Shown here piece by piece: positions 1-6,446 of a DNA stretch of 15,054 bases (its first letter is position 1; the number at the start of each line of letters is the position of its first letter). This DNA comes from Gemmatimonadota bacterium (lineage in GTDB: Bacteria; Gemmatimonadota; Gemmatimonadetes; Gemmatimonadales; GWC2-71-9): positions 1-15,054 of the forward strand of contig QHUF01000253.1 in assembly GCA_003221075.1 (NCBI GenBank). The letters run 5' to 3'. Made by a program: the position numbers and the translations under genes. The notes below the pieces were generated by a model. That model ran no database searches, was not told the origin of the DNA, and saw only the letters and a program-made list of their open reading frames with translations.

Positions 1-1
1 G

Positions 2-196
2 GAGATCGGGCCGGGGCGCCAGCGCCAGGTGGTGGATGGCGGGTCGGGGTTCTGCAGCCAAAACGACCGGCGGCTGCACTTTGGTCTCGGCGATCAGCGC
101 CTCGGCAGCGTGACGATTCAGTGGCCGTCGGGTACTACGCAGGTTTTGGAGGGTTTGACGGTTGACGAGGTTCACGAGGTGAAGGAGCCGCGGTGA
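2..196 (+). CDS. 3' end of ASPIC/UnbV-domain (CRTAC1-type) secreted protein, partial
   Basis: Only the last 64 codons are in the window, and the gene runs off the left edge. The reading frame shows the C-terminal ASPIC/UnbV signature: GSGFCSQN, then LHFGLG, then VTIQWPSGTTQ, ending in the usual E-P tail (VKEPR). In the family this domain follows FG-GAP/VCBS repeats that form an extracellular beta-propeller. The repeats would lie to the left and cannot be seen. The stop TGA (194-196) overlaps a GTG that can start the next gene (GTGA), so the two are probably translated together. The pairing with an UnbU-like membrane protein matches the UnbV/UnbU pair named from enediyne clusters. The domain is clear, but the biochemical role of the family in this setting is not established. 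Confidence 0.88.
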   Translation, partial: EIGPGRQRQVVDGGSGFCSQNDRRLHFGLGDQRLGSVTIQWPSGTTQVLEGLTVDEVHEVKEPR

Positions 197-1011
197 CAAT
201 GAGGACCGCGATCGATCCGAAGTACCTCATCGTCTTTCTCATCACGCTCGTGCTCGTAGTGGGCGAAGCGCGCTACCACATTCTGGGCGGCTATCCGCGT
301 CTGGCGACGACGCTGGGTGTGTGCCTCGTGACCGAGACGCTGTTGTCGTGGTGGCTGCGGGGCCGAGTGGCCAATCTGGCGAGCGCGTACATCACGGGGA
401 TCAGTCTGGCGCTGCTGATCAAGCCCCAGGCGAATATTCTCTGGCCCTTTGCCCTGGGGGCCTTCATCGCGATCGCGTCGAAATACGTGCTCACCTATCG
501 CGGCCGCCATCTCTGGAATCCCAGCAACTTCGCGATCGCGCTGCTCGTGCTCGTCGCGGCCGATTCCGTCGCGATTCTCAGCCATCAGTGGGGCAATGAC
601 ATCAGCACGAACCTCGTGATCTGGGCATTCGGCCTCGTGATCGCCTGGCGGGCGCGCGTGCTGCACGTGACGCTGACCTATGTCGCCTGCTTCATCGTCT
701 TCGCGCTGCTGCGCCATCTGATTGTCGGCGGGCCGCTGTTCGCCGAGCTGGCGCCGATTACGGGGCCGATGTATCAGCTGTTCGTCTTTTTCATGGTGAC
801 CGATCCCCGGACCACGGTGAGCACGAAGCGCGGCCGGATGATCGTGGTGGCGATCGTGGCGCTGGTCGAAACACTCATTCGTCTCGCGGGCGACTATCAG
901 ATCGAGCTGCTGCGGCCCTTCTACGTGTCGCCACCCATTCTCGCGCTCGCGATGGTGGGGCCTGTGGCGTTGTTCCTGGACCTGCGCCGGACGGCACGAG
1001 CAGCCGCATGA
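193..1011 (+). CDS. RnfD/NqrB-like multi-pass membrane protein, UnbU type
   Basis: This is a 272-residue, very hydrophobic protein with about eight to ten predicted membrane segments. Two motifs recall subunit D of Rnf and subunit B of Na+-NQR: YRGRHLWNPSNF (about residues 102-113) and a segment ending in FFMVTDPRTT (about 199-208). The S/D-G-A-T motif whose Thr carries covalent FMN in RnfD/NqrB was not seen, so flavin binding is doubtful. UnbU proteins of enediyne clusters are RnfD/NqrB-like membrane proteins found beside UnbV, which fits the upstream gene. The start may be GTG 193 (overlapping the previous stop) or ATG 199. The purine-rich GAAGGAG at 181-187 serves either. The ATGA overlap at the 3' end couples it to the next gene. 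Function in electron transfer is inference only. Confidence 0.8.
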   Translation: MTMRTAIDPKYLIVFLITLVLVVGEARYHILGGYPRLATTLGVCLVTETLLSWWLRGRVANLASAYITGISLALLIKPQANILWPFALGAFIAIASKYVLTYRGRHLWNPSNFAIALLVLVAADSVAILSHQWGNDISTNLVIWAFGLVIAWRARVLHVTLTYVACFIVFALLRHLIVGGPLFAELAPITGPMYQLFVFFMVTDPRTTVSTKRGRMIVVAIVALVETLIRLAGDYQIELLRPFYVSPPILALAMVGPVALFLDLRRTARAAA

Positions 1012-1601
1012 ACGCGGTTCCGGGACAGAACCCGATCGTCGTTCGATATCTCCGCGGAGAGGTATCACTCGAGTCGGCCGCGAACGCCTTGGCCCTTGCG
1101 ATTCGTGAGCTCAGCGAAGCGCTCGAACGGGGCGAGCGGGGAATCCCGATGCAGCTCGTCGAGCCGAGCGTCGAGCCGTATGAATTCACGGAAGCGGATC
1201 ATCCCAAATTGCGTGCCTTGTGGGATCTCGTCGAAGCGAAAACGGACACGACCGACGAACGCGCTCGGGAATACCTCGCGAGCGCCGGCGATTCTGCATT
1301 CGACCAAATCGTTCGTGCCATCGCCGCTGACGTAAGGACGACCCTCGGCGAGACATACCTCAGAATCGTCTGGAGTTTCGCGGCGGACGCGCGCAAGCTC
1401 GATAATCACGATCCCTCATGGCGGTTCATCGAGAACGTGCAACAGTATTTCCAGGACACCTTCGTGGACACGACGTGGCCGGCGTGCCCCCGGCATCCGA
1501 ACCACCCGCTCGACCATGCCGACGGCTTCTGGCACTGCCCGCGAGACCACACCGCGGTTGCTCGCCTCGGCGAACTCTCCGGCCGGGTTGGGGGTACGTA
1601 A
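1008..1601 (+). CDS. Uncharacterised cytoplasmic protein with C-terminal Cys/His knuckle
   Basis: I do not recognise the family. The 197-residue product has no signal peptide or membrane segment. The first 135 residues look helical and acidic (about residues 20-45 and 60-130). The last 45 residues hold a CxxHxxH element (C160, H163, H166), then WHCPRDH (C177, H181), a spacing suggestive of a small zinc knuckle. The ATG (1008) overlaps the stop of the UnbU-like gene in ATGA, so the two are very likely co-translated. This could make it an accessory factor of the UnbV/UnbU pair, but that is inference from position. The coding frame is well supported by length, overlap and amino-acid composition. 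Confidence 0.72.
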   Translation: MNAVPGQNPIVVRYLRGEVSLESAANALALAIRELSEALERGERGIPMQLVEPSVEPYEFTEADHPKLRALWDLVEAKTDTTDERAREYLASAGDSAFDQIVRAIAADVRTTLGETYLRIVWSFAADARKLDNHDPSWRFIENVQQYFQDTFVDTTWPACPRHPNHPLDHADGFWHCPRDHTAVARLGELSGRVGGT

Positions 1602-1625
1602 GGCACACCACTAGAGACCGCCACC

Positions 1626-2255
1626 ATGTCGATCGCGTACGCTGGGATCCTCGCTCTCGTTGGCTCGACCGTCGCAGCTGCCCAGTCCACAACTTGGGAA
1701 ATCGGTGCGCTGGCTGGCGGTGGACCTTCCATCGTGACCGCCTCCTTGGGAGGCGTGCCCGATGGTCAGCTGTTGATCACATCGGTCTCTGTGACTCGGC
1801 CCTTCCTTCGTTGGAAGCGCTTCACCGCCAGCTATTTCGGCGAGGTCATGCCGTTCGTCATTGCGACGAGAGTGCCTCGAGTCCAGCCTGAGTGGTTCTA
1901 CAACTCCTCGCACACCGATTCCCTGTTCGACCTGTATCCGATCGGCAAAGGGCCGGACTTCGGGGTGGGCGTTGCTCCGGTGGGATTGCGACTCTCCTTG
2001 CAGCTCGGTCCCGGAATCGCCGCGTTTGCAGAGGGCAATGGTGGCGGCGTCGCGTTCGCCCGCGCTTTCCCAAAACCGGCGGCTCGATCGCTAAATTTCC
2101 TGGGAAGCGCGGGCGCAGGCCTGCGGATCGGAAGCCGCGGCGGGCGATCCTACATCGTTGGCTATCGATTCACACATCTGTCCAACGCAAACACCGCCGC
2201 AGCGAACCCCGGGTTCAACGCGCACATTTTCTATCTGGGAATCACGCTGCACTAG
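1626..2255 (+). CDS. Acyloxyacyl hydrolase / PagL-like lipid A deacylase family protein
   Basis: This is a 209-residue outer-membrane beta-barrel candidate. It starts with a signal peptide (about residues 1-20, ending AAAQ), then has amphipathic alternating strands and ends in YLGITLH with an aromatic-rich last strand. The family fingerprint is YRFTHLSNANT...NPG (about 180-196). In PagL the His and Ser of the H-x-S motif (here H184, S186) are catalytic, removing the 3-O-acyl chain of lipid A in the outer leaflet. The acidic third residue of the triad is expected just after NPG. Here that stretch reads NPGFNAH with Asn198, so activity may be lost or altered. The ATG at 1626 follows a 24-base gap with no strong ribosome-binding site. 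A Gram-negative host is implied. Confidence 0.75.
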   Translation: MSIAYAGILALVGSTVAAAQSTTWEIGALAGGGPSIVTASLGGVPDGQLLITSVSVTRPFLRWKRFTASYFGEVMPFVIATRVPRVQPEWFYNSSHTDSLFDLYPIGKGPDFGVGVAPVGLRLSLQLGPGIAAFAEGNGGGVAFARAFPKPAARSLNFLGSAGAGLRIGSRGGRSYIVGYRFTHLSNANTAAANPGFNAHIFYLGITLH

Positions 2256-2270
2256 CGTAGATTCCAAACG

Positions 2271-2780
2271 GTGCCCACACCGATCTCACACGCCGCCGTC
2301 GGTTTTGCGATCGCTGCGTGGACCCAGCAACGACCGCCGGCCCGACGCGTCTGCCTCGTTGCCGCCGCCTGCGCCACTCTGCCCGACATCGATTACTTCG
2401 GATGGCCCTTCGCGCACCGCGCGATCACGCATTCGCTCACGTTCGCGCTCGTCATCGCCGTCGCCGTCACTCTCCTGTTCTTCCGCGGCCCCCCGTGGAC
2501 TGAGCAGCGCGGTCGCATAGCCGTCTCGCTCGGCCTCGCGCTGCTGTCGCACGCCTGCCTCGACGCTCTGTCGACGTATTCCTATGGCCTGGAATTCCTC
2601 GCCCCGTTTTCCGAGCAGCGCTATCGCTTCGCGTGGACGCCGCTTGGAAATCCGAGTGGCAGTCTCACCGGCCAGCTCGTGCAGGAGGTCTTCGTCGTGT
2701 TGCTTCCCGCCCTCCTGCTCGGCTGGCTTGCGTTCAAGGTTCGGGGCCGCGGGCTGCCAGCGAAGGCTGCAGCGACGTGA
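2271..2780 (+). CDS. YdjM-type membrane-bound metal-dependent hydrolase
   Basis: This 169-residue integral membrane protein has the hallmarks of the YdjM/DUF457 family (LexA-regulated, inner-membrane putative metal hydrolase). It has an early His (H7) in TPISHAAVGF, PDIDYF (38-43), HRAITHS (49-55), and HACLDAL (94-100). These His/Asp residues are the presumed metal ligands. Hydrophobic stretches lie at about 55-71, 84-97 and 138-156. It starts at GTG 2271, 15 bases after the previous stop. Its TGA overlaps the GTG of the phosphatase gene, so the two are coupled. The substrate is unknown for the family; links to membrane lipid or polymer turnover are only suggested. Confidence 0.85.
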   Translation: MPTPISHAAVGFAIAAWTQQRPPARRVCLVAAACATLPDIDYFGWPFAHRAITHSLTFALVIAVAVTLLFFRGPPWTEQRGRIAVSLGLALLSHACLDALSTYSYGLEFLAPFSEQRYRFAWTPLGNPSGSLTGQLVQEVFVVLLPALLLGWLAFKVRGRGLPAKAAAT

Positions 2781-3376
2781 GCAGGATCGTGCTGGCGCGA
2801 CACGGCAAACCGGCGTGGGACTTTCGGACACGAATTCCTGGACATGCACTTGGCGAGTGGCTGCGGGGCGAGTCGAATGCACCGCTCGACCCCTTGCCCC
2901 GTCCCAGCGCGGAGCTCGAGCGCCTCACTCGAACGGCGAACTGCGTGGTCGCGAGCACGCTGCGCCGGTCGCGAGACTCGGCGCAGTTGCTCGCGCCATC
3001 CGCAACGCCGCTGATCGATCCATGCTTCCGAGAGGCGGAGGTGCCGACTGCCTTTCGGTCTGGTCTGCGCCTCCGTCCAGAGATCTGGGCCGGGCTCGCG
3101 CGGTCGGCGTGGTTTTGCGGCTGGGCAGCGGGTGTGGAGAGCTTCAAGAGCGCGCGCGAGCGCGCGGCGAAAGCGGCGGCGGTCCTCGCGGACCGCGCCA
3201 AGACGTCCGGGTTGATCGTGCTGGTGGGACACGGGCTCATGAACATCCTGATTGGGCAGCGACTGCGTGCGGCAGGATGGCGCGGTCCCCTATGGCCGTC
3301 GCCAAGACATTGGAGCTTTGGACTGTATGAGCGGGCCGAAGGACGGTCGGACGGTCGGACGGCCGAGACGGCCTGA
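2777..3376 (+). CDS. Histidine phosphatase superfamily protein (RHG motif)
   Basis: This is a 199-residue protein of the phosphoglycerate-mutase-like superfamily. The phosphorylated His sits in LARHGKP (RHG at 8-10), a second Arg lies in STLRRSRDSA (about 60-69), an acidic residue lies in FREAEVP (84-90), and the second catalytic His lies in LVGHGLMN (149-155). The short form without a large insertion fits SixA/CobC-like or broad phosphatases; the substrate cannot be told. GTG 2777 overlaps the previous TGA (GTGA) and is in frame with the RHG motif five codons later, which fixes the start. The last dozen residues (from about AEGRSDGR) are read from the left repeat array of the neighbouring element, and the stop TGA (3374-3376) lies inside a repeat unit. 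The natural C-terminus may therefore have been replaced. Confidence 0.86.
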   Translation: MSRIVLARHGKPAWDFRTRIPGHALGEWLRGESNAPLDPLPRPSAELERLTRTANCVVASTLRRSRDSAQLLAPSATPLIDPCFREAEVPTAFRSGLRLRPEIWAGLARSAWFCGWAAGVESFKSARERAAKAAAVLADRAKTSGLIVLVGHGLMNILIGQRLRAAGWRGPLWPSPRHWSFGLYERAEGRSDGRTAETA

Positions 3377-3382
3377 CGGTCA
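3342..3382 (+). repeat. Left array of 8-bp repeat GACGGYCN (five units)
   Basis: Units read GACGGTCG, GACGGTCG, GACGGCCG, one extra A, then GACGGCCT and GACGGTCA. The array sits at the 3' edge of the four-helix-bundle gene and carries the stop codon of the histidine phosphatase gene (TGA 3374-3376). A short GC hairpin (GGCCG-AGA-CGGCC, 3361-3373) lies within it, without a following T run. Positions 3342-3365 match the reverse complement of 3801-3824 at 22 of 24 bases. Confidence 0.95.
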
Positions 3383-3754
3383 TTATCCTGTGCGGCTTAT
3401 TGCCCGCCGCATCGACGCGTATAGGCCCCACGTCAGACGACCCACTTTGTCTCGCTCGGACTCGAGATCGTTGAATTGCTCAGCGGTAATCAACTCGAGG
3501 TCCTTCACCAGCCGGAGCGTATACCTGATCTCCGCTACTGAGCCCACAGCGATGTCCAAGAACCGCCGAAACTCGCGCGGCCCCTTTTTCGCTGATCCTT
3601 CGACGATATTGGCTGCAACCGAAAAGGCGGCTCGCCGGAGCTGCGAAGACAGACCAAAGCGTTCTTCGGAAGGGAAACCGCGCGTCGTGCGGTAAACCAA
3701 CAACACAAACCGATGGGCAGCTTGCCACGCGTCCAGCCGTTCGTAGGAGTTCAT
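3383..3754 (-). CDS. Four-helix bundle protein (S23 / 23S rRNA intervening-sequence protein family)
   Basis: This 123-residue all-helical protein shows the family core: SSQLRRAAFSVAANIVEGSA (36-55), then REFRRFLDIA, SVAEIRYTL and a final helix with RLTWGLYASMRR. The family was named from proteins encoded in 23S rRNA intervening sequences, and it resembles Avd of diversity-generating retroelements, which forms a basic pentameric barrel that binds nucleic acid. No rRNA sequence is next to it here, so it is a free-standing member. ATG 3754 has no visible ribosome-binding site. The gene ends in tandem stops TAA TGA (3385-3380). It is bracketed by inverted arrays of an 8-bp repeat and looks less GC-rich than its neighbours, both consistent with insertion as a unit. 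It lies downstream of, and in line with, the ABC genes. Confidence 0.9.
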   Translation of the reverse strand: MNSYERLDAWQAAHRFVLLVYRTTRGFPSEERFGLSSQLRRAAFSVAANIVEGSAKKGPREFRRFLDIAVGSVAEIRYTLRLVKDLELITAEQFNDLESERDKVGRLTWGLYASMRRAISRTG

Positions 3755-3792
3755 GCGTCAAGCTACGGATCCATATGCAACAGGCCTTCAAC

Positions 3793-3824
3793 AGACCGTC
3801 CGGCCGTCCGGCCGTCAGACCGTC
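3793..3824 (-). repeat. Right array of the 8-bp repeat, inverted (four units)
   Basis: Read on the minus strand it is exactly GACGGTCT, GACGGCCG, GACGGCCG, GACGGTCT: four perfect 8-bp units without spacers. It is in inverted orientation to the left array, 38 bases upstream of the four-helix-bundle ATG. It contains the stop codon (TGA, 3817-3815) of the ABC ATPase gene. Together the two arrays form terminal inverted repeats of at least 24 bp around an interior of about 435 bp. Confidence 0.95.
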
Positions 3825-4471
3825 AATTGTACCACTCGATCCGCATGCGCCCGCGCGAACTCCGTGTCGTGCGTCGCGATGAGTAGTCCGCGCCCCTGCT
3901 TACTCAATTGACGCAACGTCGTCCCTAGCGCGCCGCGGCGCGCGGGGTCGAGCGCCGCGGTCGGCTCGTCCATGAGCAGCAGGGGAGGGTTCGGCGCGAG
4001 TGCCCGCGCGATCGCGACCCGCTGCGCCTCACCGCCCGAGAGCTGGCTCGGCCACGCCGTGGCGCGCGCGCCGACATCCAGCGAACTGAGGAGCTTCGTC
4101 GCGACGGCCTCCGCGTCGCTCCTGCTCTGGCCGAGGCCGTGCCGCAGCGCCAGCGTCACATTGTCGAGCGCCGTCAGGTGCGCAAAGAGCGCGTGCGCCT
4201 GGAAAACGAGGCCGACTCGCCGCCGCAGCTTGACGAGCCGCGACTCGGGCGGCACGGGCCCGGGCGCAAGCGCAAATCCATCGACGACGATTCGCCCATC
4301 ATCGAACGGCTGCAGCGCGGCCACGGCCCGCAGCGCCGTCGATTTGCCCACGCCCGACGGACCCATCAACGCCACGATCTCGCCGCTCGCGACTTCGAGC
4401 GACAACGCGCGCAGCACGTGCCGCGAGTCATACCGAACCGAGAGCCGGTCGATGACGAGCAGCGCGCTCAC
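3815..4471 (-). CDS. ABC importer ATP-binding subunit, polar amino acid type
   Basis: This 218-residue ATPase has all key motifs: Walker A GPSGVGKST (37-45), Q-loop Gln91, signature LSGGE (144-148), Walker B LLLMDEP (164-170) followed by TAALD, and the switch His201. It belongs with GlnQ/HisP-like ATPases that power amino-acid uptake, and its partner is the fused substrate-binding/permease protein directly upstream. The start is GTG 4471, which overlaps the upstream stop in GTGA; longer in-frame extensions would run far into that gene. It is slightly short for the family (usually about 240), ending VVQLTV. The stop lies in the right repeat array of the neighbouring element, so a few original C-terminal residues may have been lost. 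Confidence 0.9.
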   Translation of the reverse strand: MSALLVIDRLSVRYDSRHVLRALSLEVASGEIVALMGPSGVGKSTALRAVAALQPFDDGRIVVDGFALAPGPVPPESRLVKLRRRVGLVFQAHALFAHLTALDNVTLALRHGLGQSRSDAEAVATKLLSSLDVGARATAWPSQLSGGEAQRVAIARALAPNPPLLLMDEPTAALDPARRGALGTTLRQLSKQGRGLLIATHDTEFARAHADRVVQLTV

Positions 4472-5973
4472 GCGGCCGGCCTCCAGCGGCGCTCGAGCCG
4501 GCGTGCCAGCCGCGCCAGCGGCAGCGACATCGCGAGATAGATCGCGGCGCACAGGGCGCCGGGAACCACCCAGCTTCCCACGTTGGTCGCGTAGATCGCC
4601 GTCTCCTTGGTCAGCTCGACGACGGTGATGACCGACACGAGCGAAGAATCCTTGAGCAGGGCGACGAAGTCATTGGTCATCGGCGCCAGCGCCAAACGCA
4701 GCGCCTGAGGCCCGCGCACGAGCCGCAGGATCTGCAGCTCGGACAAGCCGAGAGTTCGCGCGGCTTCGAGCTGTGGCCGCGGCACGGCTTCGAGCGCGCC
4801 GCGGTAGATCTCGGCCTCGTAGGCCGCGTAGTTCAGGCCGAGGGCCAGGACCGCGGCGAGAAACGCCGGCAGCCGCACCACGCCCGCCAGCCCGTAGTAA
4901 ATGACGAACAGCTGCAGCAGCAGCGGCGTGCCGCGAATCAGCTCGATATAGACCGTCGTCGCCACACGCAACCACACCGGTCCGTACACCCGGCTCGACG
5001 CCAGCCCGAGCCCGACGATCACTGCCAGCATCATCGAAAGCAGCGAGACCAGCGCCGTGACGCCCGCGGCACGGGCGAGCGAGGGGAGATAGGCCACAAC
5101 GTGCGACGTCGCAGTCGATCCGGTCGCCGCCGCGGTGTTGGATCGCACGATGCGCTCGAACAGCGCGCCCTGGCTCGGGTCCCACACCTCCCAGCGACGG
5201 AAAATCTGCTCCAGCGATCCGTCGCGCATCGCCTCACGCAGCACCGCGTCCACCGAATCGCGCAGCGCGGAGTCGGCCCGCGCGAGGACGCCCACGTAGT
5301 GACCGAGGGCGACTGGCTGCGCTACGATCACGAACGCCAAACCACCGCTGCGCCGGAGCGCGCGCTGCGCGATGATGTGGTCCAGCAACACCGCATCCAC
5401 CCGGCCCCGTGCCAGATCGGCATAGGGATGCACGTCGTCGTCGTAGGAGAGGGGGATCAGGCCCGTCGAGTCGCGCGCCGCGACGAGCAAGTCGTAGGCA
5501 ATCGTGGCGCCGAGCGTCGCGACGCGCCGGCCGCGCAGGTCGGCGAGGCCATGGATGCGGCCCGCGTCCTCCGGCCGTACCGCCAAAACCTCGCGGAACT
5601 CGAAGTAGGGGATGGTGACCGCATGCCGCGCGCGGCGCACCGGCGTATCCTCGACCCCCGAGAGGCCGAGCGTGAAGTCCCCGCGTTCGACGGACTGGTC
5701 GATATTGGACCACTGCACCTGGACGAACCGGGCGGTGCGGGGCCCCCCCCGCCCCCCACGCACCCCACCCAGCCCGCGGGCGATGCGCTCGGCGACTTCG
5801 ACATCGAAGCCCCGCACGCGGGACGGATTGGCCGGATCGGCCTCCACGAATGGCGCACCGCCCTCGGCGTCACCGCCCCACACGAGCTCGCGGCGGCTCG
5901 CACCCTGCGCTCCGAGGGTCGTGGAGAGGCAGAGTGCGAGCCCGGTAACGCCGAGCGTGCGGGCAGCGATCAC
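4468..5973 (-). CDS. ABC transporter fused substrate-binding protein and permease, polar amino acid type
   Basis: This 501-residue fusion begins with a signal peptide (about 1-24, GLALCLSTTLGAQG). A type-3 solute-binding domain (PF00497-like) follows from about 28 to 262, with GFDVEVAERIA, GDFTLGLSGVEDT and DLRGRRVATLGAT. After a short linker comes a His/Glu/Gln/Arg-type permease (about 292-495) with IELIRGTPLLLQLF (343-356), NYAAYEAEIYRGALEAV (381-397) and the EAARTLGLS coupling loop (403-411) that contacts the ATPase. The GTG start (5973) is preferred because earlier in-frame ATGs lie inside the divergent gene. A Gly-rich stretch near residue 70 is encoded by a C8-G-C6 tract and is missing from the second copy of this domain in the 6831-7424 gene. 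One importer made of two polypeptides is implied; the ligand is not identifiable. Confidence 0.88.
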   Translation of the reverse strand: MIAARTLGVTGLALCLSTTLGAQGASRRELVWGGDAEGGAPFVEADPANPSRVRGFDVEVAERIARGLGGVRGGRGGPRTARFVQVQWSNIDQSVERGDFTLGLSGVEDTPVRRARHAVTIPYFEFREVLAVRPEDAGRIHGLADLRGRRVATLGATIAYDLLVAARDSTGLIPLSYDDDVHPYADLARGRVDAVLLDHIIAQRALRRSGGLAFVIVAQPVALGHYVGVLARADSALRDSVDAVLREAMRDGSLEQIFRRWEVWDPSQGALFERIVRSNTAAATGSTATSHVVAYLPSLARAAGVTALVSLLSMMLAVIVGLGLASSRVYGPVWLRVATTVYIELIRGTPLLLQLFVIYYGLAGVVRLPAFLAAVLALGLNYAAYEAEIYRGALEAVPRPQLEAARTLGLSELQILRLVRGPQALRLALAPMTNDFVALLKDSSLVSVITVVELTKETAIYATNVGSWVVPGALCAAIYLAMSLPLARLARRLERRWRPAA

Positions 5974-5977
5974 GGCG

Positions 5978-5983
5978 TATAAT
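5978..5983 (+). promoter_or_regulatory. TATAAT -10 box in an 18-bp divergent gap
   Basis: A perfect TATAAT lies eight bases before the ATG at 5992, placing the likely transcription start at or next to the ATG. That suggests a leaderless message. No good -35 hexamer is seen. The core GTATAATGTAC is close to palindromic, so the same bases offer a TTATAC-like -10 for the opposite gene (start 5973). Promoter use is inferred. Confidence 0.5.
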
Positions 5984-5991
5984 GTACGGGC

Positions 5992-6438
5992 ATGAAAGCC
6001 ATCGTCAGCCTTGCCTTGCTTGGCCTCGTGCCTCTGCTCGGCGCTGAGGCGCAGTTCGCCACCGTGAGCGCCGGAATGCTGGTGAGCAAGCGGGTTCCCG
6101 ACGTCATCGCCGAGCTGCACGCGGAAACACCACCCTTCCGTGCCACGCGGGGCTGGATCACGCTGTCGTGGACCGACGAGAGTGCCAAGCCCACGGTCAT
6201 AACGGCTGTCGAGCACGCGCTGGTGCATGTCAAAGACGCGGGCACAGGACTCGGTGTGGGAGTGCTGTGGTTCGAGCCCGACAACTACAAGCCCTATCCG
6301 ATCATTGTGAGCAGCACCGTTGTGCCGTTGCCGATTCCGCGGACGTCCTTTGTGGCAATCGCCTCGACGCAACCGTTTCAGAAATTCGATTGGTCGCTCG
6401 CCCTGGAGGTTGGCGTTACACTCTGGTTCGTCCGCTAG
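5992..6438 (+). CDS. Secreted protein of unknown function
   Basis: This 148-residue protein has a clean signal peptide (MKAIVSLALLGLVPLLGAEAQ, cleavage near residue 20-21), then alternating hydrophobic and polar strands, ending in a strand with a terminal aromatic-rich LWFVR. This hints at a small periplasmic beta protein or an outer-membrane barrel. I recognise no family. The ATG is only eight bases after a TATAAT box and no ribosome-binding site precedes it, so a leaderless start is plausible. The stop TAG overlaps the strong AGGAGG of the next gene, which suggests co-expression with it. It is transcribed divergently from the ABC importer with an 18-bp gap. Confidence 0.7.
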   Translation: MKAIVSLALLGLVPLLGAEAQFATVSAGMLVSKRVPDVIAELHAETPPFRATRGWITLSWTDESAKPTVITAVEHALVHVKDAGTGLGVGVLWFEPDNYKPYPIIVSSTVVPLPIPRTSFVAIASTQPFQKFDWSLALEVGVTLWFVR

Positions 6439-6446
6439 GAGGACGC

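Larger units (their letters stand above)
3342..3824. mobile_element. Putative repeat-bounded element carrying a four-helix-bundle gene
   Basis: One gene is bounded by inverted arrays of an 8-bp unit, and both outer genes end inside those arrays. There is no transposase, integrase or reverse transcriptase within it. If it moves, it must do so with help in trans or through RNA or recombination. A target-site duplication could not be told apart from the 8-bp repeat itself. The structure is directly visible; mobility is inference. Confidence 0.5.

Noticed and set aside
2..1011. Enediyne biosynthetic cluster
   Set aside because: Only the UnbV/UnbU-type pair is present. No polyketide synthase or thioesterase gene is seen, and such pairs occur more widely.
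172..1068. Long minus-strand ORF (298 codons) opposite the UnbU-like gene
   Set aside because: The translation is rich in His, Arg, Gln and Asp with no hydrophobic core, typical of a shadow frame in GC-rich DNA. The plus strand encodes a clear membrane protein.
3383..3754. Intervening sequence within a 23S rRNA gene
   Set aside because: The flanking DNA is protein-coding (phosphatase and ABC ATPase); no rRNA sequence is recognisable.
3342..3824. CRISPR array
   Set aside because: Units are 8 bp with no spacers and no cas genes are nearby.
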